A stretch of 64,000 nucleotides of DNA from Paraburkholderia largidicola (GTDB lineage: Bacteria > Pseudomonadota > Gammaproteobacteria > Burkholderiales > Burkholderiaceae). The stretch's first letter is position 1; the number at the start of each line of letters is the position of its first letter. A program made the translations under genes and the position numbers. Below the pieces are notes generated by a model, which saw only the letters and a list, made by a program, of their open reading frames with translations, was not told where the DNA came from and searched no databases. Of this stretch, positions 1-9,052 are shown piece by piece. The DNA lies in contig NZ_AP023177.1 of the NCBI RefSeq assembly GCF_013426895.1, forward strand, positions 62,001 to 126,000, in the 5' to 3' direction.

Positions 1-972
1 CCGTCGCTTGCCATCGTCGATGCGCATCATCATCTGTGGGATCGCCAGACCGGGCGGTATCTCGCGGAGGAGTTCGGCAGGGATGTGGCCAGCGGGCATC
101 GGGTCGTGTCGACGGTCTACGTGCAATGCCGCTCGATGTTGCGCCAGAACGGTCCGGATGCGATGAAGCCCGTTGGCGAAGTGGAGTTCGCCAACGGCAT
201 CGCCGCGATGTTCGCGAGCGGTGCGTACGGGCAGGCGCGCTGCTGCGAGGCGATTGTCGGCGGCGCGGATCTGACGTTGGGCGCGGAACTCGATGCCGTG
301 CTCGAAGCGATGCTGCAGGTATCCGGCGGGCGCTTGCGGGGCATCCGCAATCCGCTCGCGTGGCATGCGAGTCCTGCGGTGAGTTCGAGCCCCGTGACGC
401 CGCCGCGCGACCAGATGACGAATCCCGCGTTCCGGCAGGGTGTCAGGATGCTCGGCCGTTTCGGTTTATCGCTCGATGCGTGGGCCTATCACACGCAACT
501 CGACGATCTGTACGAACTCGCGCGGACTGCAGAGGAAGTCACCATCGTCATCGATCATTTCGGCGGGCCGCTTGGCGTGGGTCCGCATGCCGGTCAGCGC
601 GCGATTGTGGGCGCCGAATGGAAGCAGAAACTCGCACGGCTTGCGAGCCTGCCCAACACGCGTATCAAGCTAGGCGGCGCGGGCATGAACGTGTTCGGCT
701 TCGACTTCGCCACACGCGCGCTGCCGCCATCGTCCGAGGAACTGGCCGTCGCGTGGCGCCCGTATTTCGACACCTGCATCGAACTGTTCGGCGTGAATCG
801 CTGCATGTTCGAAAGCAATTTCCCCGTCGACAAAGGGATGTTCAGTTACGGCGTGCTGTGGAACGCCTTCAAACGACTCGCGTCCGCGATGTCCGTCGAT
901 GAAAAGACCGCGCTCTTCAGCCGGACTGCGGCGACGACCTATCGCCTCGCGATTGCAGGAGACAACACATGA
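1..972 (+). CDS. Amidohydrolase family 2 protein, 5' end outside window
   Basis: The frame is open from the first base, so the start lies upstream. It opens with Val-Asp-Ala-His-His-His-Leu-Trp-Asp, the metal-binding N-terminal motif of TIM-barrel amidohydrolases of the 2-pyrone-4,6-dicarboxylate hydrolase/lactonase type. A later FESNFP stretch matches the C-terminal catalytic region of that family. Such cytosolic enzymes usually hydrolyse lactones or cyclic acids. The gene shares its stop with the start of the next gene (ATGA overlap), so it is translationally coupled to an MFS permease. The substrate cannot be read from the sequence; context suggests catabolism of an imported organic acid or lactone. 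Confidence 0.88.
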   Translation, partial: PSLAIVDAHHHLWDRQTGRYLAEEFGRDVASGHRVVSTVYVQCRSMLRQNGPDAMKPVGEVEFANGIAAMFASGAYGQARCCEAIVGGADLTLGAELDAVLEAMLQVSGGRLRGIRNPLAWHASPAVSSSPVTPPRDQMTNPAFRQGVRMLGRFGLSLDAWAYHTQLDDLYELARTAEEVTIVIDHFGGPLGVGPHAGQRAIVGAEWKQKLARLASLPNTRIKLGGAGMNVFGFDFATRALPPSSEELAVAWRPYFDTCIELFGVNRCMFESNFPVDKGMFSYGVLWNAFKRLASAMSVDEKTALFSRTAATTYRLAIAGDNT

Positions 973-2249
973 AGACGAGCGCAACGGTTGCGACGGCCGA
1001 ACTGAAGGACGGCGCGCAAGCCAGAGGCTTGAAAAACATCACGCGCACTGAGTGGCGCTCGCTGTCACTTGCAGGACTCGGCTGGACTTTCGAGAGCTAC
1101 GATTCGTTCCTGCTTTCGCTTCTTCTGCCGACATTGGCCCTGCAGTTCGGCCTGAGCAAGGCACAGCTCGGTCTTTTCACGAGCATCACGGCGGCAGGAC
1201 AGATCATCGGCGGCATTCTGTTCGGATACGTGTCGGACCGGTTGGGGCGCGTGCGTACCGCGTTGCTGTGCGTCGGCATCTATTCGCTGTTCTCCGGGCT
1301 GATTGCCTTCGCGCCCAACGAACACTGGTTCGCTACGTTGCGTTTTTTTGGCGCGTTGGGCATGGGCGGCACGTGGACGGTGGGCGCCGCGCTCATTGCC
1401 GAGACATGGCATGCAAGCCGGCGCGGCAAGGGCGGGGCACTGATGCAGATGGGTTTGCCCATCGGCGCCATTCTCGCCATCACGATCTCGGGCATCGTTA
1501 GCGGCGTGAATGATGGACTCGGTGGAAACAGCTGGCGTCTGCTGTTTCTGATCGGTGCTTCACCTTTCTTCATCCTGTTCTGGGTCGCGAGAAAAACGCC
1601 TGAATCGCCGATCTGGCTGGAGCGCAGGCAAGCGAAGTCAGCGGTTCAACGCGTGGCCGCGGCAAGTCATGACAAGCTCAATGTGCGCGGACTGCTGACG
1701 GCGTTCTGCTTCATCTTTTTCCTGCAGTACCTTTACTGGGGCGTCTTTACGTGGACGCCAACGTTCCTCGTCACGGTGAAGCATCTCGACTTCGTGCACA
1801 GCCTGAAGTTTGTGCTCGCGTTGCAATTCGGTGCGATCAGTGGGTTTCTGCTGTTTTCGGCGTTCGTCGACCGGCTCGGTCGTCGGCCAATGTTTCTTGC
1901 CTATCTGCTCGTCGGGGCGGCCGCGGTCGGCGCGTACATCCTGTCATCGGATGCGCTGCTGCTGATGGTCGCAATTTTTCTGACTGGCTTCAGCGTGAAC
2001 GGCATTTTCGCTGGCGCCGGACCGTTCCTCGCGGAGATCATCGGCGATACGGCATCGCGCGGATTTCTGATGGGCCTCGCGTATAACGGTGGCCGTCTTG
2101 GCGGCTTTATCGCGCCGTTGATCATCGGTGCGCTCGCGTCGACGTCGGGCGGTTTCGTGCTGGGACTCGCGACGACGATCGTCGCCTTCATCGCCGCTGC
2201 TGTGGTGGTGTTTTTCGCGCCCGAGACGCGCGGCAAGGCGCTGTCGTGA
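969..2249 (+). CDS. MFS transporter (organic acid/proton symporter type)
   Basis: This 426-residue protein has about twelve hydrophobic segments and the MFS loop 2-3 motif GYVSDRLGRVR near residues 85-95. The central cytoplasmic loop (about residues 200-230) is charged, then a second six-helix half follows with DRLGRRP. The pattern fits the aromatic-acid/sialate-type MFS symporters of the inner membrane. It overlaps the upstream amidohydrolase by four bases and the next permease by four bases (GTGA), so all three are probably one translational unit. It is likely an importer of the compound the amidohydrolases act on, but the substrate is not readable. Confidence 0.87.
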   Translation: MKTSATVATAELKDGAQARGLKNITRTEWRSLSLAGLGWTFESYDSFLLSLLLPTLALQFGLSKAQLGLFTSITAAGQIIGGILFGYVSDRLGRVRTALLCVGIYSLFSGLIAFAPNEHWFATLRFFGALGMGGTWTVGAALIAETWHASRRGKGGALMQMGLPIGAILAITISGIVSGVNDGLGGNSWRLLFLIGASPFFILFWVARKTPESPIWLERRQAKSAVQRVAAASHDKLNVRGLLTAFCFIFFLQYLYWGVFTWTPTFLVTVKHLDFVHSLKFVLALQFGAISGFLLFSAFVDRLGRRPMFLAYLLVGAAAVGAYILSSDALLLMVAIFLTGFSVNGIFAGAGPFLAEIIGDTASRGFLMGLAYNGGRLGGFIAPLIIGALASTSGGFVLGLATTIVAFIAAAVVVFFAPETRGKALS

Positions 2250-3481
2250 CGACAAGTGCACAAACGGGCTTCGTCAGCCGGCTGTTTCCGGCGCTTGCGG
2301 AAGCATCGCTGCGCCGGTATCTGAGCGGACAGGTCGCGTCCGTGCTCGGAAGCTGGACGCAGAACGTCACGCTCAACCTGCTCGTGTATCACCTGTCGGG
2401 GTCGGCGGCGATTCTCGCGCTGCTTAATTTCCTGCTGTACGGACCACAGCTGATCGTCGCACCTCTCGCCGGGTCGCGGATCAGCTCGGTCAATGCGAAA
2501 CGCGCGACGCTGTGTGTGCTGACGGCTTCGCTGGTTCTTACAGCCAGTCTTTTCACGTTGTCGCTGCTCGGTGTGCTTGGTGTAAAACTGATCCTCGCGC
2601 ATGCGCTTGCGATCGGTGTCGCGAGCGCAATCGAAACACCCGCGCGCCAGGTCCTGCTGCTCACGAGCCTGGAAGATCCGGCGCATACGTCGAATGCTGT
2701 CGCGATGAACACGATGGTCTACAACGTCGGTCGCATGGTGGGCCCGACGATTGCAGGGTTCGTCTATCCGACGCTCGGGCCCAGAACATCGTTTGTGATT
2801 TACGCGTTGGCGCTCGGCTTCATGGCTACGTGCGTGCGTTCGATCAGAGCCTCTGCTGCGCGGCCTGCGCGGGCGAACAGCAGCCTGCGCGACGCGGTCG
2901 GTTACGTGATGTCCGATGTGTTCTCCGCACGCTATCTGCCGATCCTCGCGTGCATCGGCCTGTTTGCCGGCAGCTACCAGACGCTCGTGCCGCTGCTCGC
3001 GGATCAGGGGTTTCACGACGCGGCGCGCTTTACGGGTGTGTTCTTCGCGTGCGCTGGCGCGGGTTCGTTGAGCGCGGCGATTCTGCTTTCCTCGGCGATT
3101 GGTCCGATGGCCTCGCGGAGATTCATCGCGTGGGCGCCGTGGACGGCCGTCGTCGCGCTCGCGTCGCTCGCCGCGACGTCGGAGGCGGCAGCCACGATAC
3201 CGGCCTTTTACGCGCTCGGCTTCAGCCTCACTTTTGCGGCCACGTCGACGAACGCGACCATCCAGCGACAGTGTCCTGAACACGTGCGCGGCGGGCTCGT
3301 CGGCATGTACGGGATGGCTTACAACGGCACGATGCCGTTCGGCTATCTCCTCGTCGGAACTGCGTCCGAAGCGCTAGGCGTACGGCACACGTTCGCAGCC
3401 ATGGCGGTGGTGCTCGCCAGCGGCGTCATCGCCGTCATTGCGTGGCAACGGTTCACAAATCAGCGCGCAGGCGCACAATAA
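2246..3481 (+). CDS. MFS transporter (EntS/MFS_3-like)
   Basis: A 411-residue integral membrane protein starting at a GTG that overlaps the previous stop. The N-terminus (LRRYLSGQVASVLGSWTQNV) and the ARQVLLLTSL...NAVAMNTMVYNVGRMVGP segment resemble the MFS_3 group that includes the enterobactin exporter EntS. Members are usually exporters. Finding it between two importer-like permeases is unusual. It could export a toxic or excess intermediate of the same pathway; that is inference from position only. Confidence 0.82.
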   Translation: MTTSAQTGFVSRLFPALAEASLRRYLSGQVASVLGSWTQNVTLNLLVYHLSGSAAILALLNFLLYGPQLIVAPLAGSRISSVNAKRATLCVLTASLVLTASLFTLSLLGVLGVKLILAHALAIGVASAIETPARQVLLLTSLEDPAHTSNAVAMNTMVYNVGRMVGPTIAGFVYPTLGPRTSFVIYALALGFMATCVRSIRASAARPARANSSLRDAVGYVMSDVFSARYLPILACIGLFAGSYQTLVPLLADQGFHDAARFTGVFFACAGAGSLSAAILLSSAIGPMASRRFIAWAPWTAVVALASLAATSEAAATIPAFYALGFSLTFAATSTNATIQRQCPEHVRGGLVGMYGMAYNGTMPFGYLLVGTASEALGVRHTFAAMAVVLASGVIAVIAWQRFTNQRAGAQ

Positions 3482-3493
3482 ACGGAGACGACA

Positions 3494-4816
3494 ATGCAAA
3501 CTGGATTCATGGACAAGTCCGCGATCGAGCGCCGGACCATACGAAAGGTCGTCTGGCGACTCATTCCCTTTCTGATGGTGTGCTACCTGCTTGCCTTTAT
3601 CGACCGGGGCAATGTGGGAATGGCGTCCCTGCAGATGAATCAGGACCTTGGCATGTCGGCGAAGGTCTTCGGCTTCGGCAGCAGCCTGTTCTTCATTTCC
3701 TATTTCTTTTGTGAAGTGCCGAGCAATCTCGCTTTGCAAAAGTACGGCGCGCGGATCTGGATCGCCCGGATCATGATCACATGGGGCATCGTGTCGGCGG
3801 CGACGGCGCTCGTGCATAACGCGACGACGTTCTACCTCCTGCGCTTCCTGCTTGGCGCCGCCGAGGCGGGCTTCTTCCCGGGCGTGCTGCTCTATCTGTC
3901 GTACTGGATTCCGGCGTCGTATCGTGCTCGCATCGTTGCGACCTTCATGGTCGCGATTCCGGCCGCGAGCTTCATCGGCTCACCGATCTCGGCGCTGCTC
4001 TTGCAGATGGACGGCTTCTGGGGTTTGCGCGGATGGCACTGGCTGTTCATTCTCGAGGGCATTCCGACGGTGCTGCTCGGCGTTGCCTGTCTGTTCCTGC
4101 TGACCAACAAGCCGGAGAACGCTAAATGGCTCGACGACGACGAACGGACATGGCTCGTCAATGCGCTTGCCAGCGGGCACAAGGCGCCCAAAAAGGTGCC
4201 GTCGCTGCCGCTCGCACAACTGTTCCGCAATCGCTATGTGCTGTGCCTCGCACTCGTCGATACGTGTGCGTCGGCGGCGGGCAGCACGCTGTCCGTGTGG
4301 CAGCCGCAACTGCTCAAGTCCTTCGGCCTGTCCGTCATGCAGACGGGCTTGCTGAACTCGGTTCCGTACGCGGTAGCTTCCGTACTGATGGTCTACTGGG
4401 GCCGCCGCTCGGACCGGCTGGGCGAGCGCCGCTGGCACACCGTCGTGCCGATGCTGCTGATCGGCGTGGGCCTGTTCGCGACGTCGCTGAGCGGCTCACT
4501 GCTGCCGACGGTCTGCATGCTGTGCGCGGTGCTCGTCGGCGCCTATTCGTTCAAAGGCCCGTTCTGGGCGCTGGCCACTGACATGTTGTCGAATAGCGCC
4601 GTGGCAGCAGGTCTCGCGACGGTTAATGCGATCGCGAACCTGCTTGGCGGCGGTCTGATGGTGAACGTCTACGGATGGGTGAAGGACGCGACGGGTAGCT
4701 ACGCGCTGGCATTGATGCCGCTCGCCATTCTTACACTCGTGAGCGTCGCGACGCTGTTGCTCCTGACGCGCAACGGTTCGGCAAGCCGTCTTGCCGGTAA
4801 GACGGGGACCATCTGA
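3494..4816 (+). CDS. MFS transporter, anion:cation symporter (ACS) family
   Basis: A 440-residue inner-membrane permease. The first helices carry LAFIDRGNVGMA and SSLFFISYFFCEVPSNL, characteristic of the ACS branch of the MFS (phthalate, tartrate, glucarate, galactonate carriers). The central loop holds the NKPENAKWL element typical of this group. A GGAG-type ribosome site lies about eight bases before the ATG, 12 bases after the previous stop. In this operon it is the best candidate for proton-coupled uptake of the carboxylate or sugar acid that the flanking amidohydrolases process. Confidence 0.88.
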   Translation: MQTGFMDKSAIERRTIRKVVWRLIPFLMVCYLLAFIDRGNVGMASLQMNQDLGMSAKVFGFGSSLFFISYFFCEVPSNLALQKYGARIWIARIMITWGIVSAATALVHNATTFYLLRFLLGAAEAGFFPGVLLYLSYWIPASYRARIVATFMVAIPAASFIGSPISALLLQMDGFWGLRGWHWLFILEGIPTVLLGVACLFLLTNKPENAKWLDDDERTWLVNALASGHKAPKKVPSLPLAQLFRNRYVLCLALVDTCASAAGSTLSVWQPQLLKSFGLSVMQTGLLNSVPYAVASVLMVYWGRRSDRLGERRWHTVVPMLLIGVGLFATSLSGSLLPTVCMLCAVLVGAYSFKGPFWALATDMLSNSAVAAGLATVNAIANLLGGGLMVNVYGWVKDATGSYALALMPLAILTLVSVATLLLLTRNGSASRLAGKTGTI

Positions 4817-4818
4817 GC

Positions 4819-5730
4819 ATGAAGTCCAGAACGAGGCGCGAGTTTCTCCAGGTTGCTGGTGCGGCGCTGGTGTCGGCAGCGCTGCCGAGGCTGGCTGGTG
4901 CGGAAGAAACATGGTCGAGCGGTACGGAGCGGCCAGTGTTCAGGTTGCCGGAAGGCGCCATCGACTGTCACATGCATATCTACGACGACCGCTTCCCGGT
5001 TGCGCCGGGCACGACGCTGCGTCCAACTAATGCGACGGTCGCGCAATACCGGCTTCTGCAGTCGCGGCTCGGCGTGAAGCGTAACGTGGTCGTCACGCCG
5101 TCGACGTACTGAACCGATAACCGCTGCACGCTCGACGCCCTCAGGCAATTCGGCGATCAGGCGCGCGGCGTCGCCGTCATCGATAGTTCAGTGAATGATG
5201 CCGAATTGCAGACGCTCCATCGGGGCGGCATCCGTGCGATTCGCTTCAATCTGAGTTATCCGGGTGCGACGACGCTCGACATGCTTGCGCCGCTTGCTGC
5301 GCGCATCGCCGATCTCGGCTGGCATATCGAACTGGTGGTGCAGGGCGCGCGGCTACCGGAACTCGAACGTCATCTGTCCGCGCTGCCTTGCCCGCTTGTC
5401 ATTGACCATATCGCCCTTGTTCCGCAGCCGGGTGGGCTGTCTTCGGACGCGTTACGCACCGCGCGACGGCTCGTCGAACGAGGTAATACATGGATCACGT
5501 TGTCAGGGCCGTATGTCGACAGCGAGACGGGCGCGCCTGTCTATGAAGATGTCGCGCCAGTCGCAAAAGCGCTGATCGACATGGCGCCGGAGCGAATCCT
5601 ATGGGGAACCGACTGGCCTCATCCGACGGAAAAGACTCAAAAGCCGGACGATGCGAACCTGTTGGACATCATCGCAAATTGGATTGGGCGTGCGGACTGG
5701 CAGCAAAGGATATTCGTCGACACCCATTAG
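4819..5730 (+). pseudogene. Tat-exported amidohydrolase, interrupted by one nonsense codon
   Basis: The reading frame begins with a twin-arginine signal (TRREFLQVAGAALVSAA), followed by IDCHMHIYDDRFP, the metal motif of lactonase/galactarolactone-isomerase-like amidohydrolases. At 5110-5112 the frame hits TGA directly after PSTY. The same frame continues without shift as TDNRCTLDAL and on to WGTDWPHP, the conserved C-terminal region. A Gly codon GGA changed to TGA (one base) would explain it. The protein ends at VDTH, a few residues shorter than usual. It sits two bases after the ACS permease and closes the operon. A sequencing error is possible; otherwise only a 97-residue stub is made. Confidence 0.8.
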
Positions 5731-6253
5731 CGGACCCGGTGTCAAGCGAGCAAACAATCCCCTCGACCAGGTGAGGGGCCGATGCCGATTCTACTGATCG
5801 AAGGCAGTAGCCAATCGCACCCGTTTCTTCGCTTCATGGCTGCGACGGATCGCGCCAGACACCCATCAGGATCAAGCGATCGGCGTGCAGCGGCTGCCTG
5901 TCGCCCTGGTGGCTCTGCCACCCCAGAAGAACTACAAGGGCTTCCCCATTGAGCACAAGCGCAATCGAAGTTCGATGTCGATACATGCTGCAATGCCGTT
6001 TCGGCGCGTGTGAGAAGGTGAAGGACTGCTGTACTACAACCGGTCATATTGGGCCGTTGGCCCGGACCCTGATGAAAGACGCGCGCAAGGACCTCATTCT
6101 TTGGGCGGGACAGAAATCCCCGTTCTTCTGACAGGTATGCCTTGCGCGGGTCCAACCCGCTTCACATCACCGCTGGCAGTGCAAAGTGATCGTCAATTCC
6201 CTCGTGGTTGCTCTGATGCCTCGAGATGCTTATCTATCGGACGTAGTGTCCGT
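5731..6253. other. Gene-free stretch with decayed coding traces
   Basis: No intact gene is supported. Short open stretches, for example around 5949-6131 on the plus strand, look like scraps of a protein but could not be assigned. The segment separates the operon from the first IS110-type transposase and may include the IS end: a GGAC...GTCC inverted repeat lies at 6239-6251. Confidence 0.4.
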
Positions 6254-7279
6254 TCATGCGGTCGCCGGTAGGGCCTTGAAGGCGTCCCCGTATTTCAGAG
6301 TCGCCCACGCCATGCGCGCGTTCTTCGCTGCGATGGCGACGGCTGCGCGCCAGTAGCCGCGACGCTCGACGAGACTTCTCACCCAGCGGCTGAAACGGTC
6401 CTGCTTGTCGCCCAGACTCGCCATCACCGAGCGAGCTCCGAGTATCAGCAGATTGCGGAGGTACGCATCTCCCGTCTTCGTGATGGCGCCGAGCCGTTCC
6501 TTACCTCCGCTGCTGTACTGGCTTGGCGTGAGGCCGATCCATGCGGCCACCTGGCGGCCGTTTCTGAAGTCATGTCCGGCGCCGAGACTCGCAAGCAAAG
6601 CGCTTGCAGTGGTCGGGCCAATGCCGCGCAGATGCATCAGCCGTCGGCTTCGCTCATCGTCTCGGGCGATTTCGCTAATTGCGCGATCGTATTCGGCGAG
6701 CCGGGCTTCGATGTTGCCGGCGTGTTCGAGCAGATCACTGATGCAGCGTCGGGCCCAGCCGGGCAATGCATCCAGATGGGTGGGTATCTCTCTTCGTAGG
6801 CGTTCCGGACTCTGCGGTAGCACCACGCCGAATTCGGAGAGCAAGCCACGTATGCGGTTATAGATCGCGGTCCGTTCCTCGACGAAACCCTGACGTGTTC
6901 GATGCAGGCAGAGTGTCGCCTGTTGGTGCTCGTCCTTCAGCGGCACGAAACGCATGCTGGGGCGCGTCACTGCCTCACAGATTGCCGCAGCATCGGCGGC
7001 GTCGTTCTTGCCACGCTTGCCTGACATCCGGTACGGCGCCACGAGTTTCGGTGCCATCAGCTTCACCGTGTGGCCGTACTGCTGGAACATGCGCGCCCAG
7101 TGATGTGCTCCCGAGCATGCCTCCATGCCGATGAGACAGGGCGGCAGCTGGGCGATCAGCGTGAGCAGTTGATCGCGTGAGACGCGCGGTTTGATCAATA
7201 CTGCCTTGCCGCCTTCATCCACTCCGTGAACGGCAAAGACGTTCTTGGCAAGATCGATTCCGACGGTGACAACGGGCAT
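6254..7279 (-). CDS. IS110 family transposase (IS1111-like)
   Basis: A 341-residue DEDD transposase. The N-terminal RuvC-like domain shows D9 in GIDLAKN, E53 in GMEACSGAHHWARMF, and D93/D96 in KNDAADA. The C-terminal Transposase_20 domain shows GIGPTTASALLASLG and a SSGGKERLG serine region. Both length and motifs are normal, so the enzyme is probably active. IS110 elements move by excision and site-specific insertion without target duplications, guided in studied members by an RNA from the non-coding end. The 306 bp upstream (7280-7585) is the natural place for that RNA. Confidence 0.93.
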   Translation of the reverse strand: MPVVTVGIDLAKNVFAVHGVDEGGKAVLIKPRVSRDQLLTLIAQLPPCLIGMEACSGAHHWARMFQQYGHTVKLMAPKLVAPYRMSGKRGKNDAADAAAICEAVTRPSMRFVPLKDEHQQATLCLHRTRQGFVEERTAIYNRIRGLLSEFGVVLPQSPERLRREIPTHLDALPGWARRCISDLLEHAGNIEARLAEYDRAISEIARDDERSRRLMHLRGIGPTTASALLASLGAGHDFRNGRQVAAWIGLTPSQYSSGGKERLGAITKTGDAYLRNLLILGARSVMASLGDKQDRFSRWVRSLVERRGYWRAAVAIAAKNARMAWATLKYGDAFKALPATA

Positions 7280-7585
7280 GGACTTCCCCTTTAACTTGGT
7301 GTTCGTTGGACGTTCAAAACTTCATCACGGCACGTTGATGCTAATTTACGGCTTCACCGCAACCACGGGACGGGGAAGTCCCTTTCATTCTTTGGTGCCG
7401 CAACGCGTCCATCGGGTTCGCACAATACTCGTGGTTGCCAAACGTCCGGCACCAATCCAGGGCTGGCTCGTGTTGCAGGCGATCCGCTTTGCTGCACTTC
7501 GGGGACGGCGGCACGACATCCCATTCAATCTCGGTGGCTTGTGGCCCAGTCAACGATGAGGGCTTGCCGGTCGCCGTCGTAACGC
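7280..7585. other. Non-coding gap between two IS110-type genes
   Basis: No gene is supported. This is the 5' flank of the transposase gene at 6254-7279. In IS110-family elements this kind of flank holds the element end and, where studied, a structured bridge RNA. I could not fold it here, so no RNA is called. Confidence 0.4.
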
Positions 7586-8599
7586 TTATGCGAAGCAGCG
7601 AGTCACATCAAATGGTTTTCGCTCCTTCAGCATGTGGAAACACGCGCGGGCCAGCTTGTGAGCCAGGGCCTTGCGGGCGAGCACTGAATTCGTCCTCGCT
7701 TTCTTGCGTTCGTAGAACAGCCGGGCTTCGGTGCTAAAGTGCATCGCGAAGTTGGCCGCCTCGATGAATGCCCAGCACAGGTATGGATTTCCATTCCTGG
7801 TATTGCCTTCGCCCTTTTTCTTGCCGTTGCTCATGCGCTGGCTGTCCACGCACCGCGCGTAGGAAGCGAAGTTGCCAGCGTTGGCGAAACGCTCGATGGT
7901 TCCGGTTTCGAGCATGATCACGGTGGCAAGCGTCTGGCCGATGCCGGGCACCGTGGTCAGCAAGACATAGTCGGGATGTCGCGCGACTTCCTTCTGGAGA
8001 CGCCTTTCAACGATAGCAATCTGTTCGCGAAGCGTCGTGATGACTGCGACGTTCGCGCGGACCGCGAGCGCCACATTGTCGGGCAGGCCCATCTGATCGA
8101 CAGCGTGTTCGTCGAGTCGCTTGACCTGATTACTTGTGATTCGCGTGCCATACTGACGCGCTGTAATGTTCTCGACGGCGAGAATGTGACTGGTGCAGCT
8201 GCGTACCAGCTGCATGCGCTTGCGCGCCAGGTCTCGTACCTCACGGAGCCTCGCCGGCAGGATGGTGCCCACCGGAAGGATCCCCAGGCGTAGCAGGTGG
8301 GCCAGGTAGCGCGCGTCGGTCTCGTCGCCGCTATGTTTGAGCCCATCGTACTTTTTGATCGCGGTGGTGTTGGCGAGATGAACCACGTAGCCGGCCGTCT
8401 GCAGGCCGTCGACAAGCCAGTACCAGTTGAACGTGGATTCGACCACGACGCCGGCCATCCCGGCTCGCCATGGAGCAAGGAACGCCAGGATCTTCGCCAG
8501 GTCGTTCGGCAGGCGTTTTTCGGCGACCACGCGGTCCGTTTCGTCGATCACGCTCACCACGCTATTGTTCGAATGCAGGTCAATGCCGCTATAGTTCAT
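7586..8599 (-). CDS. IS110 family transposase, second type
   Basis: A 337-residue DEDD transposase clearly different from its neighbour. D7 lies in SGIDLHSN, E54 in VVVESTFNWYWLVDGL, and D92/D95 in GDETDARYLA. The C-terminal domain carries VPGIGQTLATVIMLE and the serine region CVDSQRMSNGKKKGEG. It starts at an ATG preceded by a strong AAGGAGGTCA ribosome site (reading the minus strand). The two elements sit nose to tail in the same orientation, indicating a repeated insertion zone. Confidence 0.93.
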   Translation of the reverse strand: MNYSGIDLHSNNSVVSVIDETDRVVAEKRLPNDLAKILAFLAPWRAGMAGVVVESTFNWYWLVDGLQTAGYVVHLANTTAIKKYDGLKHSGDETDARYLAHLLRLGILPVGTILPARLREVRDLARKRMQLVRSCTSHILAVENITARQYGTRITSNQVKRLDEHAVDQMGLPDNVALAVRANVAVITTLREQIAIVERRLQKEVARHPDYVLLTTVPGIGQTLATVIMLETGTIERFANAGNFASYARCVDSQRMSNGKKKGEGNTRNGNPYLCWAFIEAANFAMHFSTEARLFYERKKARTNSVLARKALAHKLARACFHMLKERKPFDVTRCFA

Positions 8600-8929
8600 G
8601 ATGACCTCCTTCTGGTTAAAGCTGTTTCGGCAAACTCACTTTAACCCCGTCGCCCGGCAGGGCGACGGCAGGAGGTCCGCTAGATGATTTTCAATCCGGT
8701 AAAGCTTTACCAGTTCGCCTAGCACCTTTTTGCGGAGTTGGAGAGACGACGTAGTCCAGTGGCATTCTGGATGCTTGTCCGTCGTGACGTGCTTTTACCG
8801 CGAGCCGAGACTGCGCTTCGAATTGAAGCGTCCGTTTAGAACTTGAAAGCGGCCGTTGCTTTGACCTCGTTCAGTCGGCCGTTTCGGGTCCGGGGTGCTG
8901 TCGATCGCGTCGGGCACGAGTCGGCCAAC
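8600..8929. other. Gene-free flank between IS110-type gene and IS91-type element
   Basis: A GTCGCCCGGCAGGGCGAC inverted repeat lies at about 8649-8666 and may mark an IS110 end or a terminator. Nothing else in the segment supports a gene. Confidence 0.4.
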
Positions 8930-8980
8930 GGACTAAACCGCTCGCGCGGTATGCACTCCGTTTGAACGCGGTGGTTCTTC

Positions 8981-9040
8981 ATAGGAAACCCGCCCGGTTT
9001 CCTATGTTGAGCAATGAGGCACTCCGCCTCGTTGCTCAAC
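8981..9040 (+). repeat. Two adjacent hairpins at the recombinase end of IS91-type copy 1
   Basis: The first hairpin is a perfect 10 bp stem (ATAGGAAACC at 8981-8990 with its complement at 8996-9005, loop CGCCC). The second is a 15 bp stem with one G-T pair (9006-9020 with 9026-9040, loop ACTCC). It ends directly at the AGGAG ribosome site of the recombinase gene. Such structures could serve as the element terminus and could mask translation. The same pair occurs inverted at 23532-23591. Confidence 0.85.
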
Positions 9041-9052
9041 AGGAGCCCAGCC

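Noticed and set aside
1901..3283. A 460-codon open frame on the minus strand
   Set aside because: It lies opposite two clear MFS genes, is extremely Arg-rich and has no motif; high-G+C shadow frame.
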